Shown here piece by piece: positions 7,679 through 16,207 of a stretch of 40,096 bases of DNA (the stretch's first letter is position 1; every line of letters begins with the position of its first letter). Source of the stretch: a virus; IMG/VR virus record IMGVR_UViG_3300027704_000058, positions 1-40,096 of that record. One strand, 5' to 3'. Made by a program: the position numbers and the translations under genes. The notes below the pieces were generated by a model that was given only the letters and a program-made list of their open reading frames with translations, was not told the origin of the DNA and did no database searches.

Positions 7679-8973
7679 TACGCTTCTTCATAATGACAAG
7701 TAATACCAAATGGTGCTTCAATGTTCTTAGCACCGTGAATAATAAAAACTGTATCACAGTAGTCTTCGTCACCCCAACTACCCCAAGGATAACCATCTGT
7801 AAGCATAATTAATTTCTTAGGTTCAATGTCGTGTTCTTTCATAAATTTCCAGTTAACATCAAACTCAGTGCCACCACCGCCCATTGGTTCGTAGTCTAAT
7901 AGTTCATCAATGTTAGTAGGATCAAATTTAGCATAACCATAAACTTCAGTATCAAAGCACCATAATTGAATATTATAATCTTCGTACATATCAGTAATAC
8001 CTTTAACTTCACTAAAGAAGTCCTTTATCATTGAACTTGAAACTGAACCTGACATGTCAACACAAAGGCAAATATCAATTTTCTCATCATTGCTCATGCC
8101 TGGAAGAATAGCATCCATGTGCCAACTTCTACGATTAATTTTCTGGAATGTAAAATCGTTTTTAATAGTTGATTGAATCTGTTGTTGAAGTATTTCTCTC
8201 CAATCTAATTTAGGAGCAGTCCATTGTTCAATAAGTCTTTTAACACCTGAAGGCATATTTCCTGCTGGTCCACCTGCCGCCGCGGCCGCATTTAATACAG
8301 CCTCTTTCATTTCGTCTTTAATTGCTCTACGCTCTTTATCAGACATTTTAGGTTTGCTCTTGCTAACAGGGTTACCATTGGAATCTAGTTCTTGATCACC
8401 ACCGTTATTACTATCACCATCTTTACCATCTAAATGCTCATCTAATAGTTGCTCTAATAGATCTTCCATATCTATTTTATCAGCATTCTCATAAAGATCA
8501 TCATATACTTTTTCAAATGACCAACCGTAGTATTTACGTTCGTGTAAAATAGGAACAATTTTAATAGGCGTGCCAACTTTGTTTTGTATTAAATCACCGT
8601 TAACACAATAGTCAGCGGCAATGTTTGATAATTGCGGATCTCTACCATCGTTTCGGGCCATATGGTCATAAACTACGTGAAGTATTTCATGTCCCATTAA
8701 AAACAAAATCTCGCCGTCTTCTAGTCTTTCAATAAATTTGGTATTGTAAAAAAAGTTACGTCCGTCTGTTGCCGCAGTAGGACACCAAGCATCAGCATTT
8801 ACTAGTTTAAGTCTTAAAGCAAGGTTACCATAAAAAGGATGTAGTATAAGCAAACCAATTCTAGCTTGAACTAGTTGCTCACGAACCCTTAAATCTAATT
8901 TAGGATCAGTATCAAACCCAACTTCACAGCCAGGCTTAACATCTTTTTTAGCAGTAGGATTAATATTTGACAT
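7678..8973 (-). CDS. VWA-like metallopeptidase (DUF2201-type), partner of MoxR ATPase
   Basis: A 431-aa protein. The N-terminal domain carries GHEILHVVYDH at about residues 94-104, a zinc-metallopeptidase-like HExxH with a further His five residues on. The C-terminal half is a von Willebrand A domain with a complete MIDAS motif (DMSGS, about 306-310) and a later TDGYPWG strand. This matches the COG3864/DUF2201 family of predicted metal-dependent peptidases that pair with MoxR-type AAA+ ATPases. The acidic Asn/Gly-rich linker (about 180-205) joins the two. It lies 9 nt downstream of the MoxR gene with its own AGGAG site. The pair probably remodels or activates a target protein during infection. 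Confidence 0.85.
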   Translation of the reverse strand: MSNINPTAKKDVKPGCEVGFDTDPKLDLRVREQLVQARIGLLILHPFYGNLALRLKLVNADAWCPTAATDGRNFFYNTKFIERLEDGEILFLMGHEILHVVYDHMARNDGRDPQLSNIAADYCVNGDLIQNKVGTPIKIVPILHERKYYGWSFEKVYDDLYENADKIDMEDLLEQLLDEHLDGKDGDSNNGGDQELDSNGNPVSKSKPKMSDKERRAIKDEMKEAVLNAAAAAGGPAGNMPSGVKRLIEQWTAPKLDWREILQQQIQSTIKNDFTFQKINRRSWHMDAILPGMSNDEKIDICLCVDMSGSVSSSMIKDFFSEVKGITDMYEDYNIQLWCFDTEVYGYAKFDPTNIDELLDYEPMGGGGTEFDVNWKFMKEHDIEPKKLIMLTDGYPWGSWGDEDYCDTVFIIHGAKNIEAPFGITCHYEEA

Positions 8974-8982
8974 TAAACTCTC

Positions 8983-10092
8983 CTATTTCTCGTCCATTGA
9001 ACGAGCTTTTCTGATATACTTGCCAAAACGCTCATGGAACTCATTAAAGCTAGGCAACTCTTTTGGCTTAACATTAATGCCATATCGTACAATGGCAGTC
9101 TGAGCTCCCATTACAGTTAGTTCAGCATCAAAGTTGTCCATCATAAACCTTAAGAAGTTCTCAATATACTTTTGAGCTCCTGCTTTATTCTTTAAAGCTC
9201 GTTCACGTAACTCAAAACACATAGACATTGTAAGTGAATAACGTCCACTCATCTCAACATGTTTGTCAAGTGTCTTAACCTTTCCATCTAAGATGTCAGT
9301 TGGGTTAGGTAGTTTATTACGAGCCTTTCGTGTTGCCATAAACTTAACAGCAATACCTTCACCAATCGCACCTGATACCAAATCAGTAAATGTTTCGTCA
9401 TCTAAATCATCATCGTTGATTAGTTCCGAAACAAATGTCCAACTTCTAGGTGTAGCAAAAGCACGACTTGAACCCTTAGGATCAAAGTCAAATAAATCTT
9501 GTTTATGAACAGTAATGTGTCCAATAACATCAGAATGGATATTGTTGTTAACAGCCCAGTTCAACCAGCTATCATAATCAACTCGCATTTCTAAATGTAA
9601 AAATCTGTTAGCCAACGGAGCAGGCATCCTGTAAACAACACCCTTATCAGTTTCCCTGTTACCTGCCGCAATCATTACAACATTTTCAGGTAAAGCATAG
9701 TTACCAACCCTGCGGTTAAGAACTAACTGGTATGCCGCTGCCTGTGTACTTGGCGGAGCAGAGTTAAGTTCGTCTAAAAACAATACAACTGTATCGTACT
9801 GTTTAGCTAATTCTGTACTCGGTAAATCAACTGGAGGAGCCCAATCCATTGTACCTGAATCTTTATTATAAAACGGAATACCTTTAATGTCTGTAGGTTC
9901 CATAAGTGCCATTCGAAGATCAATTAGTAAAGCATTACCTAGTTCACCTGAATCAACTAACCCTTGTGCTAGTTCTGATTTACCAATGCCCATTGGACCC
10001 CAAAGGAATAACGGACGTTTTTTAGCAAATGCTTTTATAATGCTTCGACGAGCACCTTCGGAAGTTACTGTTCTGTGTTCTGTAATTGACAT
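8983..10092 (-). CDS. MoxR-family AAA+ ATPase
   Basis: A 369-aa ATPase. Walker A GPMGIGKS (about residues 32-39), Walker B VVLFLDELNSA (about 102-112), sensor-type NRETDKGV and arginine-rich region ANRF are all present, in the spacing of MoxR/CbbQ proteins. These act as chaperones that insert metals or remodel complexes, usually next to a VWA-domain protein, which is exactly the gene downstream. It is preceded by one of the strongest promoters in the window (10126-10154) and AAAAGGAG at the start. Its upstream DNA is nearly identical to that of the subtilisin gene. Substrate unknown. Confidence 0.9.
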   Translation of the reverse strand: MSITEHRTVTSEGARRSIIKAFAKKRPLFLWGPMGIGKSELAQGLVDSGELGNALLIDLRMALMEPTDIKGIPFYNKDSGTMDWAPPVDLPSTELAKQYDTVVLFLDELNSAPPSTQAAAYQLVLNRRVGNYALPENVVMIAAGNRETDKGVVYRMPAPLANRFLHLEMRVDYDSWLNWAVNNNIHSDVIGHITVHKQDLFDFDPKGSSRAFATPRSWTFVSELINDDDLDDETFTDLVSGAIGEGIAVKFMATRKARNKLPNPTDILDGKVKTLDKHVEMSGRYSLTMSMCFELRERALKNKAGAQKYIENFLRFMMDNFDAELTVMGAQTAIVRYGINVKPKELPSFNEFHERFGKYIRKARSMDEK

Positions 10093-10125
10093 ATTTACTT
10101 ACTCCTTTTATTAACTATACTATGT

Positions 10126-10154
10126 ATTATACGCTCATTTAGGCCAAAAGTCAA
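10126..10154 (-). promoter_or_regulatory. Sigma70-type promoter of the MoxR gene
   Basis: Minus strand: -35 TTGACT (10149-10154), 17-nt spacer, -10 TATAAT (10126-10131). Forty-five bases around it are nearly identical to the promoter of the subtilisin gene. A-rich DNA lies upstream. Confidence 0.75.
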
Positions 10155-10255
10155 CCATTTTCACGTCTTTTTTTCGTCTGTAAGTCATTGATATACAACT
10201 ACTTTCAATCTTTTTTTAAATTTAGTTTATTTTTGGCCTTAATTTTACATAGTTT

Positions 10256-10639
10256 TTAGTACCAAGAAGCGGTATTTTTCATATAAAGCATGATATCACC
10301 GTTGTATAATGACACCATATTTGCCTCTTGTTCACCAAATAAGATAATAGCTTGTTTACGAGGAGGGAAGAAATACGGACAAGTTAAGTGTCTGTCTAAT
10401 TCTAATAATACTCTCGGATTATTCTTAATATGTTTGATTGATTGTTCTAAGGATATAGTGTATCGTTTTACGAACAATTTAGTTACGAATGTATTAAAGC
10501 CAAATTCTGTAAGACGTAATCCCGAATCAACTCTAGTATTTTGCCACCATTGCGATAGTGCTTCTTCTTTAGATATGCCTTGTAATTGTTGGACGAGAGC
10601 TGTTGTTATTTCAGCTTTCTTAGATGGGGACGTTTTCAC
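10256..10639 (-). CDS. Hypothetical phage protein (127 aa)
   Basis: It starts with GTG (10637-10639), 20 nt inside the end of the upstream gene. The protein is mixed alpha/beta, with a basic N-terminus (KTSPSKKAEI), a helix (SLEQSIKHIKNN) and a strand-rich C-terminus rich in Tyr and Phe. No membrane segment or catalytic signature. The stop is followed by the MoxR promoter region, with no hairpin terminator seen. Function unknown. Confidence 0.6.
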   Translation of the reverse strand: MKTSPSKKAEITTALVQQLQGISKEEALSQWWQNTRVDSGLRLTEFGFNTFVTKLFVKRYTISLEQSIKHIKNNPRVLLELDRHLTCPYFFPPRKQAIILFGEQEANMVSLYNGDIMLYMKNTASWY

Positions 10640-10907
10640 CGGACTCTAACTTAACTACAGTAAATCTGTCAGTGTCGTATTTCGCATTCATTTTTTTAGC
10701 AAGATTAATAGCATGTCCTGGATTAGAAAATGCTACCTTTTTATATTTAGGTCCTGGATATGAAACTAACATATTAAACGTTTTTAAGTTAATGGGTCTG
10801 CCTTCATAGTATACAGCCCATATGCCGCTACTGGCAAGGACTTGGATTGTTTGATAGCTTTTCTTGTCTGTTTGTTCTAGTATAACAACTGGCTTTGGTC
10901 TACTCAC
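10620..10907 (-). CDS. Hypothetical phage protein (95 aa)
   Basis: It starts with GTG at 10905-10907, preceded by AAGGAG. A compact beta/alpha protein with the conserved-looking phrase YEGRPINLKTF and GPKYKKVAFSNPGHAINLAK. Such short single-domain proteins are frequent in T4-like marine phages. I recognise no function. It overlaps the following gene by 20 nt and may be read from a late-type promoter (GATAAATA at 10932-10939). Confidence 0.6.
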   Translation of the reverse strand: MSRPKPVVILEQTDKKSYQTIQVLASSGIWAVYYEGRPINLKTFNMLVSYPGPKYKKVAFSNPGHAINLAKKMNAKYDTDRFTVVKLESGENVPI

Positions 10908-10931
10908 GTTTGATACTCCTTATTATACGAG

Positions 10932-10939
10932 TATTTATC
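10932..10939 (-). promoter_or_regulatory. Possible late-type promoter box (GATAAATA)
   Basis: Seven of eight bases match the T4 late box TATAAATA. It lies 25 nt before the GTG start of the 95-aa gene, with an AAGGAG site between. Short motifs in AT-rich DNA occur by chance, so this is weak. Confidence 0.25.
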
Positions 10940-10977
10940 ATTATTCTGTGAGTATATAACTCCGTTTATATGGGTGT

Positions 10978-11205
10978 TTAACTAGACCAATTTTCTCCAT
11001 CCATTTCGACTTCTACTACTTGTGAAGCTATTAGATGTTTTTGTGATTCTATTAAATCGCTCTGTACGTTGATTAATTTTGTTTGAAGCTCAGTAATGCT
11101 ATGTAATAAGTCCGTCGCTGTACGGGTGTCTAAGACGGTGCTAGACGCCTGTTTTTGTTGGTTTGCTTGTACTAACTGTCTAAATTTATCTATGTGTAGA
11201 CTCAT
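10978..11205 (-). CDS. Hypothetical coiled-coil protein (75 aa)
   Basis: A short protein, almost entirely helical. Heptad-like hydrophobic positions run through LLHSITELQTKLINVQSDLI, and an acidic tail closes it (VEVEMDGENWSS). Its ATG at 11203-11205 overlaps the stop of the upstream gene (ATGA-type junction). No catalytic motif. It is likely a small oligomerising accessory protein. Confidence 0.55.
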   Translation of the reverse strand: MSLHIDKFRQLVQANQQKQASSTVLDTRTATDLLHSITELQTKLINVQSDLIESQKHLIASQVVEVEMDGENWSS

Positions 11206-11699
11206 TTGACTCTGCTTTTCTTAAGTGCTAATGCCATATCTGCTTTAGTTTTAAATGGTCCTTGGTACGGGTAACTTTCTAACGTAATTAGTTTAGGACA
11301 AAAGCCTCGTGACCAACCATTACTAGGATATTCTACAATGTAATAACCTGCCGAATGTACACTATTTGATTTATTATTTTTTGTGTACAACGGTAGTCGA
11401 CGTTGTACATCATACATTTCGTTTGTAGGTTTACTAGCACACGGATATCCAAATAATAGATATACTTCGTCGGCTGTGGTAATGCTGTGTTCTACGTCAA
11501 CCCTAACTGGTGATTTAAAACAGTCCTCACCCCATTTTGTAATAATGTCATCAAATGTCATATCAACTGGTCGGGGTAGATTATTGCTAAGAAGTTGAAA
11601 ATGTTCTTCGTCTTTTTTACTTACGGTTCCAACTTTGGTACCGTCTTCTTCTAGTATCCAAAAGTTGTTTTTGATAATTGTTTTTAATTTAACTGTCAT
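11202..11699 (-). CDS. Hypothetical phage protein (165 aa)
   Basis: A soluble beta-rich protein with WILEEDGTKVGTVSKKD near the start and aromatic and Gly-rich patches in the C-terminal half (YPSNGWSRGFCP, SYPYQGPFKTK). No membrane segment or metal site is evident. It lies 5 nt from the exonuclease gene and shares its direction, so it is probably co-transcribed with it. Family not recognised. Confidence 0.6.
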   Translation of the reverse strand: MTVKLKTIIKNNFWILEEDGTKVGTVSKKDEEHFQLLSNNLPRPVDMTFDDIITKWGEDCFKSPVRVDVEHSITTADEVYLLFGYPCASKPTNEMYDVQRRLPLYTKNNKSNSVHSAGYYIVEYPSNGWSRGFCPKLITLESYPYQGPFKTKADMALALKKSRVK

Positions 11700-11704
11700 T
11701 GATA

Positions 11705-12691
11705 TTACTCCTTATAACCTAATTGTAAAAAGTGAGCATAACTATCTATGTTATCACTTATCTTTTGTAAATCGTACTTGCCGCAAAACTGTAAAAACCT
11801 TGCCCCTACCATAGGAAAGTTTTTAGGTTCTATCGCATTTATTGTTTCGTCTATATATTCTAAAATTTCAGTAGGCTGTGCCGTCAAGTCAACTAAGGTA
11901 ACATTGCGATTGTAATCGTCTAATACCCTGTGCTCAACTTCGTTGTGATCTACCCACCGCTGTAGCATTAAGTTGTTCCAGTTAAAGCCTTTACGGTTCT
12001 TATCATCGTATGCTTCTAATAGTCCTACTTTGTTTTTGGAACCTTTTTTACGAACACCCGGATAAGCACTAAACACATTGTCGCTTGAATCTCCTCTCAT
12101 ACATTTTTCAAACAATAACCACTTTGGATCAGGTATTACTTTGGGCTCTTTGGTCTTTTTATCAAGTACCCTATTACCTCTATCATTAAATATGCCTTCA
12201 ACAGTATGTAATTCATCTGTAATACCGTTGTATTGTTTTACAGTAGGTGTTATTAACTGTATAAAGTCGGTGTCGCTACTAATAATATAATGTTCGTCAT
12301 TTGGATGCTTATGTATAAACCTAGCAATTAAGTCGTCTGCTTCTGCGATTTCATTGCGAAGAACAGTACAGTTACTCTTATCTCTTATAAATGATGTAAG
12401 GTCGTCGAATGTTTCCCAAAATGCTGTATCTTCTTCAACTTCTTGATCTGTTAGTGCCTGTCTAGCAACTTGCCTATTTTTCTTATACGGTTCGTAAAAG
12501 TCTTTACGCCAGCTTCGACCCTCTAAGCAAAATACTACGTGATCTGCTTGAAACCTACGGAATACTTTATTAACACTATTCATTGTGATATGGATGCTTA
12601 ACCCGACCTTTTCATCTATAGTGGCACCTCTGTACGCGACGTGCCTTGCTCTAAAAAATGTATTTGCTGTGTCTACTATTAAGTATTTCAT
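11705..12691 (-). CDS. 5'-3' exonuclease / T4 RNase H-like flap nuclease
   Basis: A 328-aa PIN-domain nuclease of the FEN-1/T4 Rnh type, which removes RNA primers and flaps during lagging-strand synthesis. Visible motifs are the N-terminal LIVDTANTFFRAR, AEADDLIAR and SSDTDFIQLI (acidic metal ligands), and GDSSDNVFSAYPGVRKKGSK (helix-hairpin-helix region that grips DNA). The length is close to T4 Rnh (about 305 aa). It fits the replication set of the window (polymerase, clamp) although it is separated from them by 18 kb. The start has GGTGAAATATG, a weak ribosome site. Confidence 0.9.
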   Translation of the reverse strand: MKYLIVDTANTFFRARHVAYRGATIDEKVGLSIHITMNSVNKVFRRFQADHVVFCLEGRSWRKDFYEPYKKNRQVARQALTDQEVEEDTAFWETFDDLTSFIRDKSNCTVLRNEIAEADDLIARFIHKHPNDEHYIISSDTDFIQLITPTVKQYNGITDELHTVEGIFNDRGNRVLDKKTKEPKVIPDPKWLLFEKCMRGDSSDNVFSAYPGVRKKGSKNKVGLLEAYDDKNRKGFNWNNLMLQRWVDHNEVEHRVLDDYNRNVTLVDLTAQPTEILEYIDETINAIEPKNFPMVGARFLQFCGKYDLQKISDNIDSYAHFLQLGYKE

Positions 12692-12698
12692 ATTTCAC

Positions 12699-13721
12699 CT
12701 ATATTGGTTTGTGATCTGTAATGGTTCTTCTCATGTATTTTGAAAATTGATAATGGTCTTCATGTTTGTAATATTTTAATTTTTTAGGTGAAGCGTTGTC
12801 TAAGTGTTCGCTAAAAAATCGCATCATAGAAACCCCCCAGAACCAATAAACATTAGGATAGTCTAACTGAACTATTTCTTTAATTAGTTCAGACTCCTCA
12901 GGGTCGCCCCAATCTTTTATGGTGTAATTAAACTTACTGTTATTTTTTGGAAATGGCCATGTTTCCTCTGTAAAGTAAAAAAAGAACTCGTGCTTGGATT
13001 CTTTTATCAGTTTTATAGTCTGTAGTAACAAAGGCATAAAATGTTCATTTTGCTCTGAAACGTGTGTTATAGCATTTATAATCTCACATTCAGCTAAGTA
13101 TTCTTTCTCTACAGTATCGAGCCATTCTTCAATAATAGTATTAAATTTATCGTTCTCTGGATGGTATGCTACCATGGGGTCATATTCTGAACCTAAGTTT
13201 AATCCATTCTTTGTAACAAGCTCGGCAAATCTCTCATCATACCATGATTTAAATGTAGTATCCATCGACTTAACTCCGTTAGTTCTAAGCATTTCTACTA
13301 TAAGTTGTCTGCCATGTTCTCTATCAAACTCGGTGCCGTCCATACAGCAATCAATGCCGAATTTTTTATAATGTAAACTCCAATGATGATCTTTAGCACT
13401 ACCCCAATCACCGTATAAATGATATATTCTTCGTTTCCAATAAGGTATTCCTATAAAAGAATAACACTGGTCAAACCCGTACATATCAATTGAGTCGCAT
13501 ACTTCTTGTAATATTGATTCAAAACTAGCATTATGCCTACAAAAACTTTTAGCCCTTGCTGAATACACTTCTGCCATTCTAGTAACCCAACTGTACTGTG
13601 TATCAGTAGGATGTGGGTAACGTTCTAATCCTACCCAGGCTCCGTCTTCGTTTGCTTGGAGATAGTCTGTAAAACTACAAACACCTCCGGAGTGACCGTC
13701 ACCGTAACTTAAAAAATGCAT
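12699..13721 (-). CDS. SGNH-hydrolase-like protein with altered active-site block (340 aa)
   Basis: The start reads FLSYGDGHSGG, followed by a typical run of Trp/Tyr blocks (TQYSWVTRMAEVYSAR, then HNASFESILQEV). This resembles SGNH/GDSL hydrolase layout, but the nucleophile position of block I has Gly (GDG) instead of Ser. The C-terminus has EDHYQFSKYMR in place of the usual D-x-x-H. Distant kinship with the 251-aa SGNH protein near 37 kb is possible but not certain. If real, the serine chemistry may be lost, leaving a glycan-binding or structural role. It lies 7 nt from the exonuclease gene. Confidence 0.4.
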   Translation of the reverse strand: MHFLSYGDGHSGGVCSFTDYLQANEDGAWVGLERYPHPTDTQYSWVTRMAEVYSARAKSFCRHNASFESILQEVCDSIDMYGFDQCYSFIGIPYWKRRIYHLYGDWGSAKDHHWSLHYKKFGIDCCMDGTEFDREHGRQLIVEMLRTNGVKSMDTTFKSWYDERFAELVTKNGLNLGSEYDPMVAYHPENDKFNTIIEEWLDTVEKEYLAECEIINAITHVSEQNEHFMPLLLQTIKLIKESKHEFFFYFTEETWPFPKNNSKFNYTIKDWGDPEESELIKEIVQLDYPNVYWFWGVSMMRFFSEHLDNASPKKLKYYKHEDHYQFSKYMRRTITDHKPI

Positions 13722-13723
13722 TC

Positions 13724-14080
13724 TTAACTGACCTCTGTTTTTCCATCGTCACGTTTAACTGTTGTGACTCTATTATCTGGATCAGCATCATAGTTTTCCC
13801 ATGTTTCTAATGCTACATTCCTACATACCTTTTGAAACCAAATATCAACTACATCTTCATCTGTAGTTCCTTGGTAACCTTCTTTTCTTAATTGGTTTAC
13901 AAAATAAATATTCCAATCTAGTTCAAAGGCACCCTGGTCTGGTTTGCTAGGGTTATCTAATTCAAAGCCAACTACATTTACATATGGTAGTTTCTCTTCG
14001 GTAGCAATATCCTTTTCGGACTTGTGTTCTTCTTTTGTTTTAGCATTTTTCTTAAACAACTTCTTTAATGGATTTTCCAT
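13724..14080 (-). CDS. Hypothetical phage protein (118 aa)
   Basis: A basic N-terminus (NPLKKLFKKNAKTKEEHKSEKD), then a compact acidic domain (FELDWNIYFVNQLRKEGYQ...DVVDIWFQKVCRNVALETWE). No membrane segment. It is preceded by a good TAGGAGA ribosome site. The acidic globular end with a long charged lead suggests a small DNA- or protein-binding accessory. It sits next to QueE and may only share the operon. Function unknown. Confidence 0.6.
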   Translation of the reverse strand: MENPLKKLFKKNAKTKEEHKSEKDIATEEKLPYVNVVGFELDNPSKPDQGAFELDWNIYFVNQLRKEGYQGTTDEDVVDIWFQKVCRNVALETWENYDADPDNRVTTVKRDDGKTEVS

Positions 14081-14155
14081 ATATTCTCCTATACTAATCC
14101 TTTCTTTCTAAATTCTTCTACCGGATCGCCAAGTTCTCCGGGTATGCTAGGTATC

Positions 14156-15037
14156 TTATGTTCCCCAAGCGTTTCCAAAGATGTCGACGTGGAGTCTTGG
14201 TGTGTATCTCCAGCCTTTTTCCATTGCCAGTTTTGCCACTCTCTGGGCATTAGCCTTGTACTCGTCATATCTCCCACCCAACGGCATGGTATATACAGGA
14301 CATTTAACACCGGCTTTTGTATATTCCGCAACAGCCCGATCAACTTCATTAACGTCATCAGCATCAGCGACAACAAATTTAAAATAAAAATCAGTATTAG
14401 GGACATCGTAATAAGAACGAGCGATATCAGGTTTAATAGCATCAGCCCAAGTTTCTCCCGATACTGAGAGTTTCGGGGAGCAAGACCAAGTGATTCTAAG
14501 CCTGCCTTGAGACTCAAGATACTCTCTAAACTCAGGTCTAAGAGCTTGTGTGGTATTTGTTTCAAATGTAACATTTTGTAGATCCTTCATTTTTGGGTGT
14601 TCCAGTAAGTCAACATAAGCCCGTTGCCACCCTAGCAACGGTTCGCCACCTGTAAAAATTAAATGTATGTCCTGCCCATTTGGGAGAGTCCATTGACCAT
14701 TTGGTGTTAATGTTAATAAGTAGTCTACTAAAGAATCAATATCATCATCTTTCATAAACCTTTTAAACTGTGGATAAATTGAAGCGTAAGTATCGCACCC
14801 TGTATGTACAATAGGCAAGTCTTCAAACTTGTCGTAGTTGTCTAGTGTGTCAAGGATTGTTTGTACTTCAGGATTAGCATTATTTAGTCCTGGATAAGAT
14901 TCTGTCTTATCACGCCCAAATAACTTACATCTAAAATTACAACCAAACGTTCTTAAAAATACACTTGGCACACCAACATACTTTCCTTCTCCTTGAATAC
15001 TATAAAATGCTTCTGAGTACCTAATCTTACTTGCCAT
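14156..15037 (-). CDS. queE: QueE, 7-carboxy-7-deazaguanine synthase (radical SAM), phage type
   Basis: A 293-aa radical SAM enzyme that converts 6-carboxytetrahydropterin to 7-carboxy-7-deazaguanine. The ATG at 15035-15037 ([20 protein letters not shown]) is chosen because it starts at the family's usual N-terminus, although the frame extends to 15076. The N-terminal [18 protein letters not shown] loop (FTGGEPLL) and WSCSPKLS motif are QueE hallmarks. The Fe-S cluster cysteines are C33, C37 and C81. In the classic enzyme the third Cys follows two residues after the second, but here about 43 residues intervene before TGCDTYAS. It overlaps the clpP gene by 11 nt. With QueD, FolE and the DpdA-like protein it makes a deazaguanine base. 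Confidence 0.9.
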   Translation of the reverse strand: MASKIRYSEAFYSIQGEGKYVGVPSVFLRTFGCNFRCKLFGRDKTESYPGLNNANPEVQTILDTLDNYDKFEDLPIVHTGCDTYASIYPQFKRFMKDDDIDSLVDYLLTLTPNGQWTLPNGQDIHLIFTGGEPLLGWQRAYVDLLEHPKMKDLQNVTFETNTTQALRPEFREYLESQGRLRITWSCSPKLSVSGETWADAIKPDIARSYYDVPNTDFYFKFVVADADDVNEVDRAVAEYTKAGVKCPVYTMPLGGRYDEYKANAQRVAKLAMEKGWRYTPRLHVDIFGNAWGT

Positions 15038-15623
15038 CAGTTTCCCTTTCAGTGATAATTTTATCAGCAAGGCCATATGCTACAGCTTGTTCCGATGTCA
15101 TAAAATTGTCACGATCCATATCTTTCTTTAGTGTCTCAAAATCCTTACCTGTTGCTTTAACATAAATTTCTGTTAATACTACTTTCCAGCGTAACAATTC
15201 TTTTGCTCTAATTTCTACATCAGTTGCTTGTCCACTAAATCCACCTAAAGGTTGATGTATCATGTGTCTAGCATTAGGTAACATAAAACGTTTACCTTTA
15301 GTACCAGCACTTGCTAACAACGACCCCATAGAACAGGCTTGCCCCATTACTACAGTTGTGATATCACATTTAACAAAGTTCATTGTATCTAACATACTCA
15401 TTCCAGCAGTTACTGACCCGCCTGGTGAGTTGATATAAATTGTAATGTCTTTTTCTGGGTCTTGACTTTCTAAAAACAGTAGTTGAGCCACAATGGCATT
15501 AGCCATGTTTTCTTCTACTTCGCCACTTAACATTATAATACGATCTTTTAGTAGTCTACTATAAATGTCGTAACTACGTTCGCCTTTTGATGTTTGTTCT
15601 ATTACTATTGGTATTAATGCCAT
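15027..15623 (-). CDS. clpP: ClpP-like serine protease
   Basis: A 198-aa peptidase close to full bacterial ClpP length. The catalytic triad lies in GQACSMGS (Ser about 98), ARHMIHQP (His about 123) and MDRDNF (Asp about 172), matching the usual spacing. The glycine-rich [11 protein letters not shown] strand is conserved. No pro-segment stands out. Phage ClpPs may process virion proteins or join a host or phage AAA+ unfoldase. No ClpX/ClpA ATPase is in this window, so it may use the host's. It starts with a clear AACAGGAGA ribosome site, directly after queD in the same operon. Confidence 0.92.
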   Translation of the reverse strand: MALIPIVIEQTSKGERSYDIYSRLLKDRIIMLSGEVEENMANAIVAQLLFLESQDPEKDITIYINSPGGSVTAGMSMLDTMNFVKCDITTVVMGQACSMGSLLASAGTKGKRFMLPNARHMIHQPLGGFSGQATDVEIRAKELLRWKVVLTEIYVKATGKDFETLKKDMDRDNFMTSEQAVAYGLADKIITERETDGK

Positions 15624-15635
15624 TGTGTTCTCCTG

Positions 15636-16115
15636 TTATTGAAAATCGCCATCTTCTCTATGGCCTTGTCTATAAGACATGTTAGCGTCTGTTTCTCTTA
15701 CTTCAACTCTACAACACCAAATTCTATCAGCTTCGCCGTAGTCCTTTAAAAATATTGTATTGATGTATTCGTATAAAAAATCAGCAATTCCTTCACAGCC
15801 TGTTTTTTCAACTTCTGTAATTTTAGCAATGCCGAGAGTGCCTAATTTTTTAATGTCGTCATAATTTGGATCATCCATAGCTAATAGTGTTGTATGATCA
15901 AACCAATCAGAAAGTAAGTCTTTTAATGGTCTTAGTCCACCAAAGTCCATAACCCAGTTTCTTACGTCTAGGTCATCTGATTCAAATTCAAAATGGAAAC
16001 TTAAAGCATATCCATGAATTATATTACAATGGCTGTCTGCTCGCCACTGCCTGTAAGCAACAGGAAATTGTTGATGATATGTTTTTGTAGAAACATACTT
16101 CTTTTGTTTTGTCAT
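15636..16115 (-). CDS. queD: QueD-like 6-carboxytetrahydropterin synthase
   Basis: A 159-aa T-fold protein of the QueD/PTPS family, which turns 7,8-dihydroneopterin triphosphate into 6-carboxytetrahydropterin. The core reads YRQWRADSHCNIIHGYALSF. It keeps the catalytic Cys and the HxxxxHG element, but the canonical AAH and HGH positions are VAY and HGY. This matches a divergent, alphaproteobacterial-type subfamily I recall rather than E. coli QueD. LDVRNWVMDFGGL corresponds to the acidic strand GMVIDF, and VEVRETD to the C-terminal ET block. It is the first gene of an operon with ClpP and QueE, behind a consensus promoter with a hairpin-containing leader. Confidence 0.8.
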   Translation of the reverse strand: MTKQKKYVSTKTYHQQFPVAYRQWRADSHCNIIHGYALSFHFEFESDDLDVRNWVMDFGGLRPLKDLLSDWFDHTTLLAMDDPNYDDIKKLGTLGIAKITEVEKTGCEGIADFLYEYINTIFLKDYGEADRIWCCRVEVRETDANMSYRQGHREDGDFQ

Positions 16116-16207
16116 TATTTTATCCTCTGATTAATGTTAATAGAGGGGGCGGAATATTTAGTGAGGGTCGATCCCTTGAAGACCTCGTTTGTCTGTTTCA
16201 TAGTACT
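16116..16207 (-). promoter_or_regulatory. 5' leader of queD with hairpins and paired ribosome site
   Basis: About 85-90 nt between the queD promoter and its start. Read on the minus strand, CCCCCTC (about 16143-16149) can pair with the GAGG of the ribosome site just before the ATG, and an upstream AGGG-ATCGA-CCCT hairpin lies at about 16165-16177. A leader able to hide its own ribosome site in front of a deazaguanine-pathway gene could be regulatory (riboswitch or protein-operated). It fits no preQ1 class that I can verify by eye. Confidence 0.35.

Noticed and set aside
10093-10255. Terminator between the 127-aa gene and the MoxR promoter
   Set aside because: A and T tracts occur, but no stem of useful length precedes them on the minus strand.
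14089-14574. 161-aa minus-strand reading frame overlapping queE
   Set aside because: It runs in another frame through the end of queE, has a low-complexity Leu/Ile/Met composition and lacks a ribosome site. It is a shadow of the real gene.
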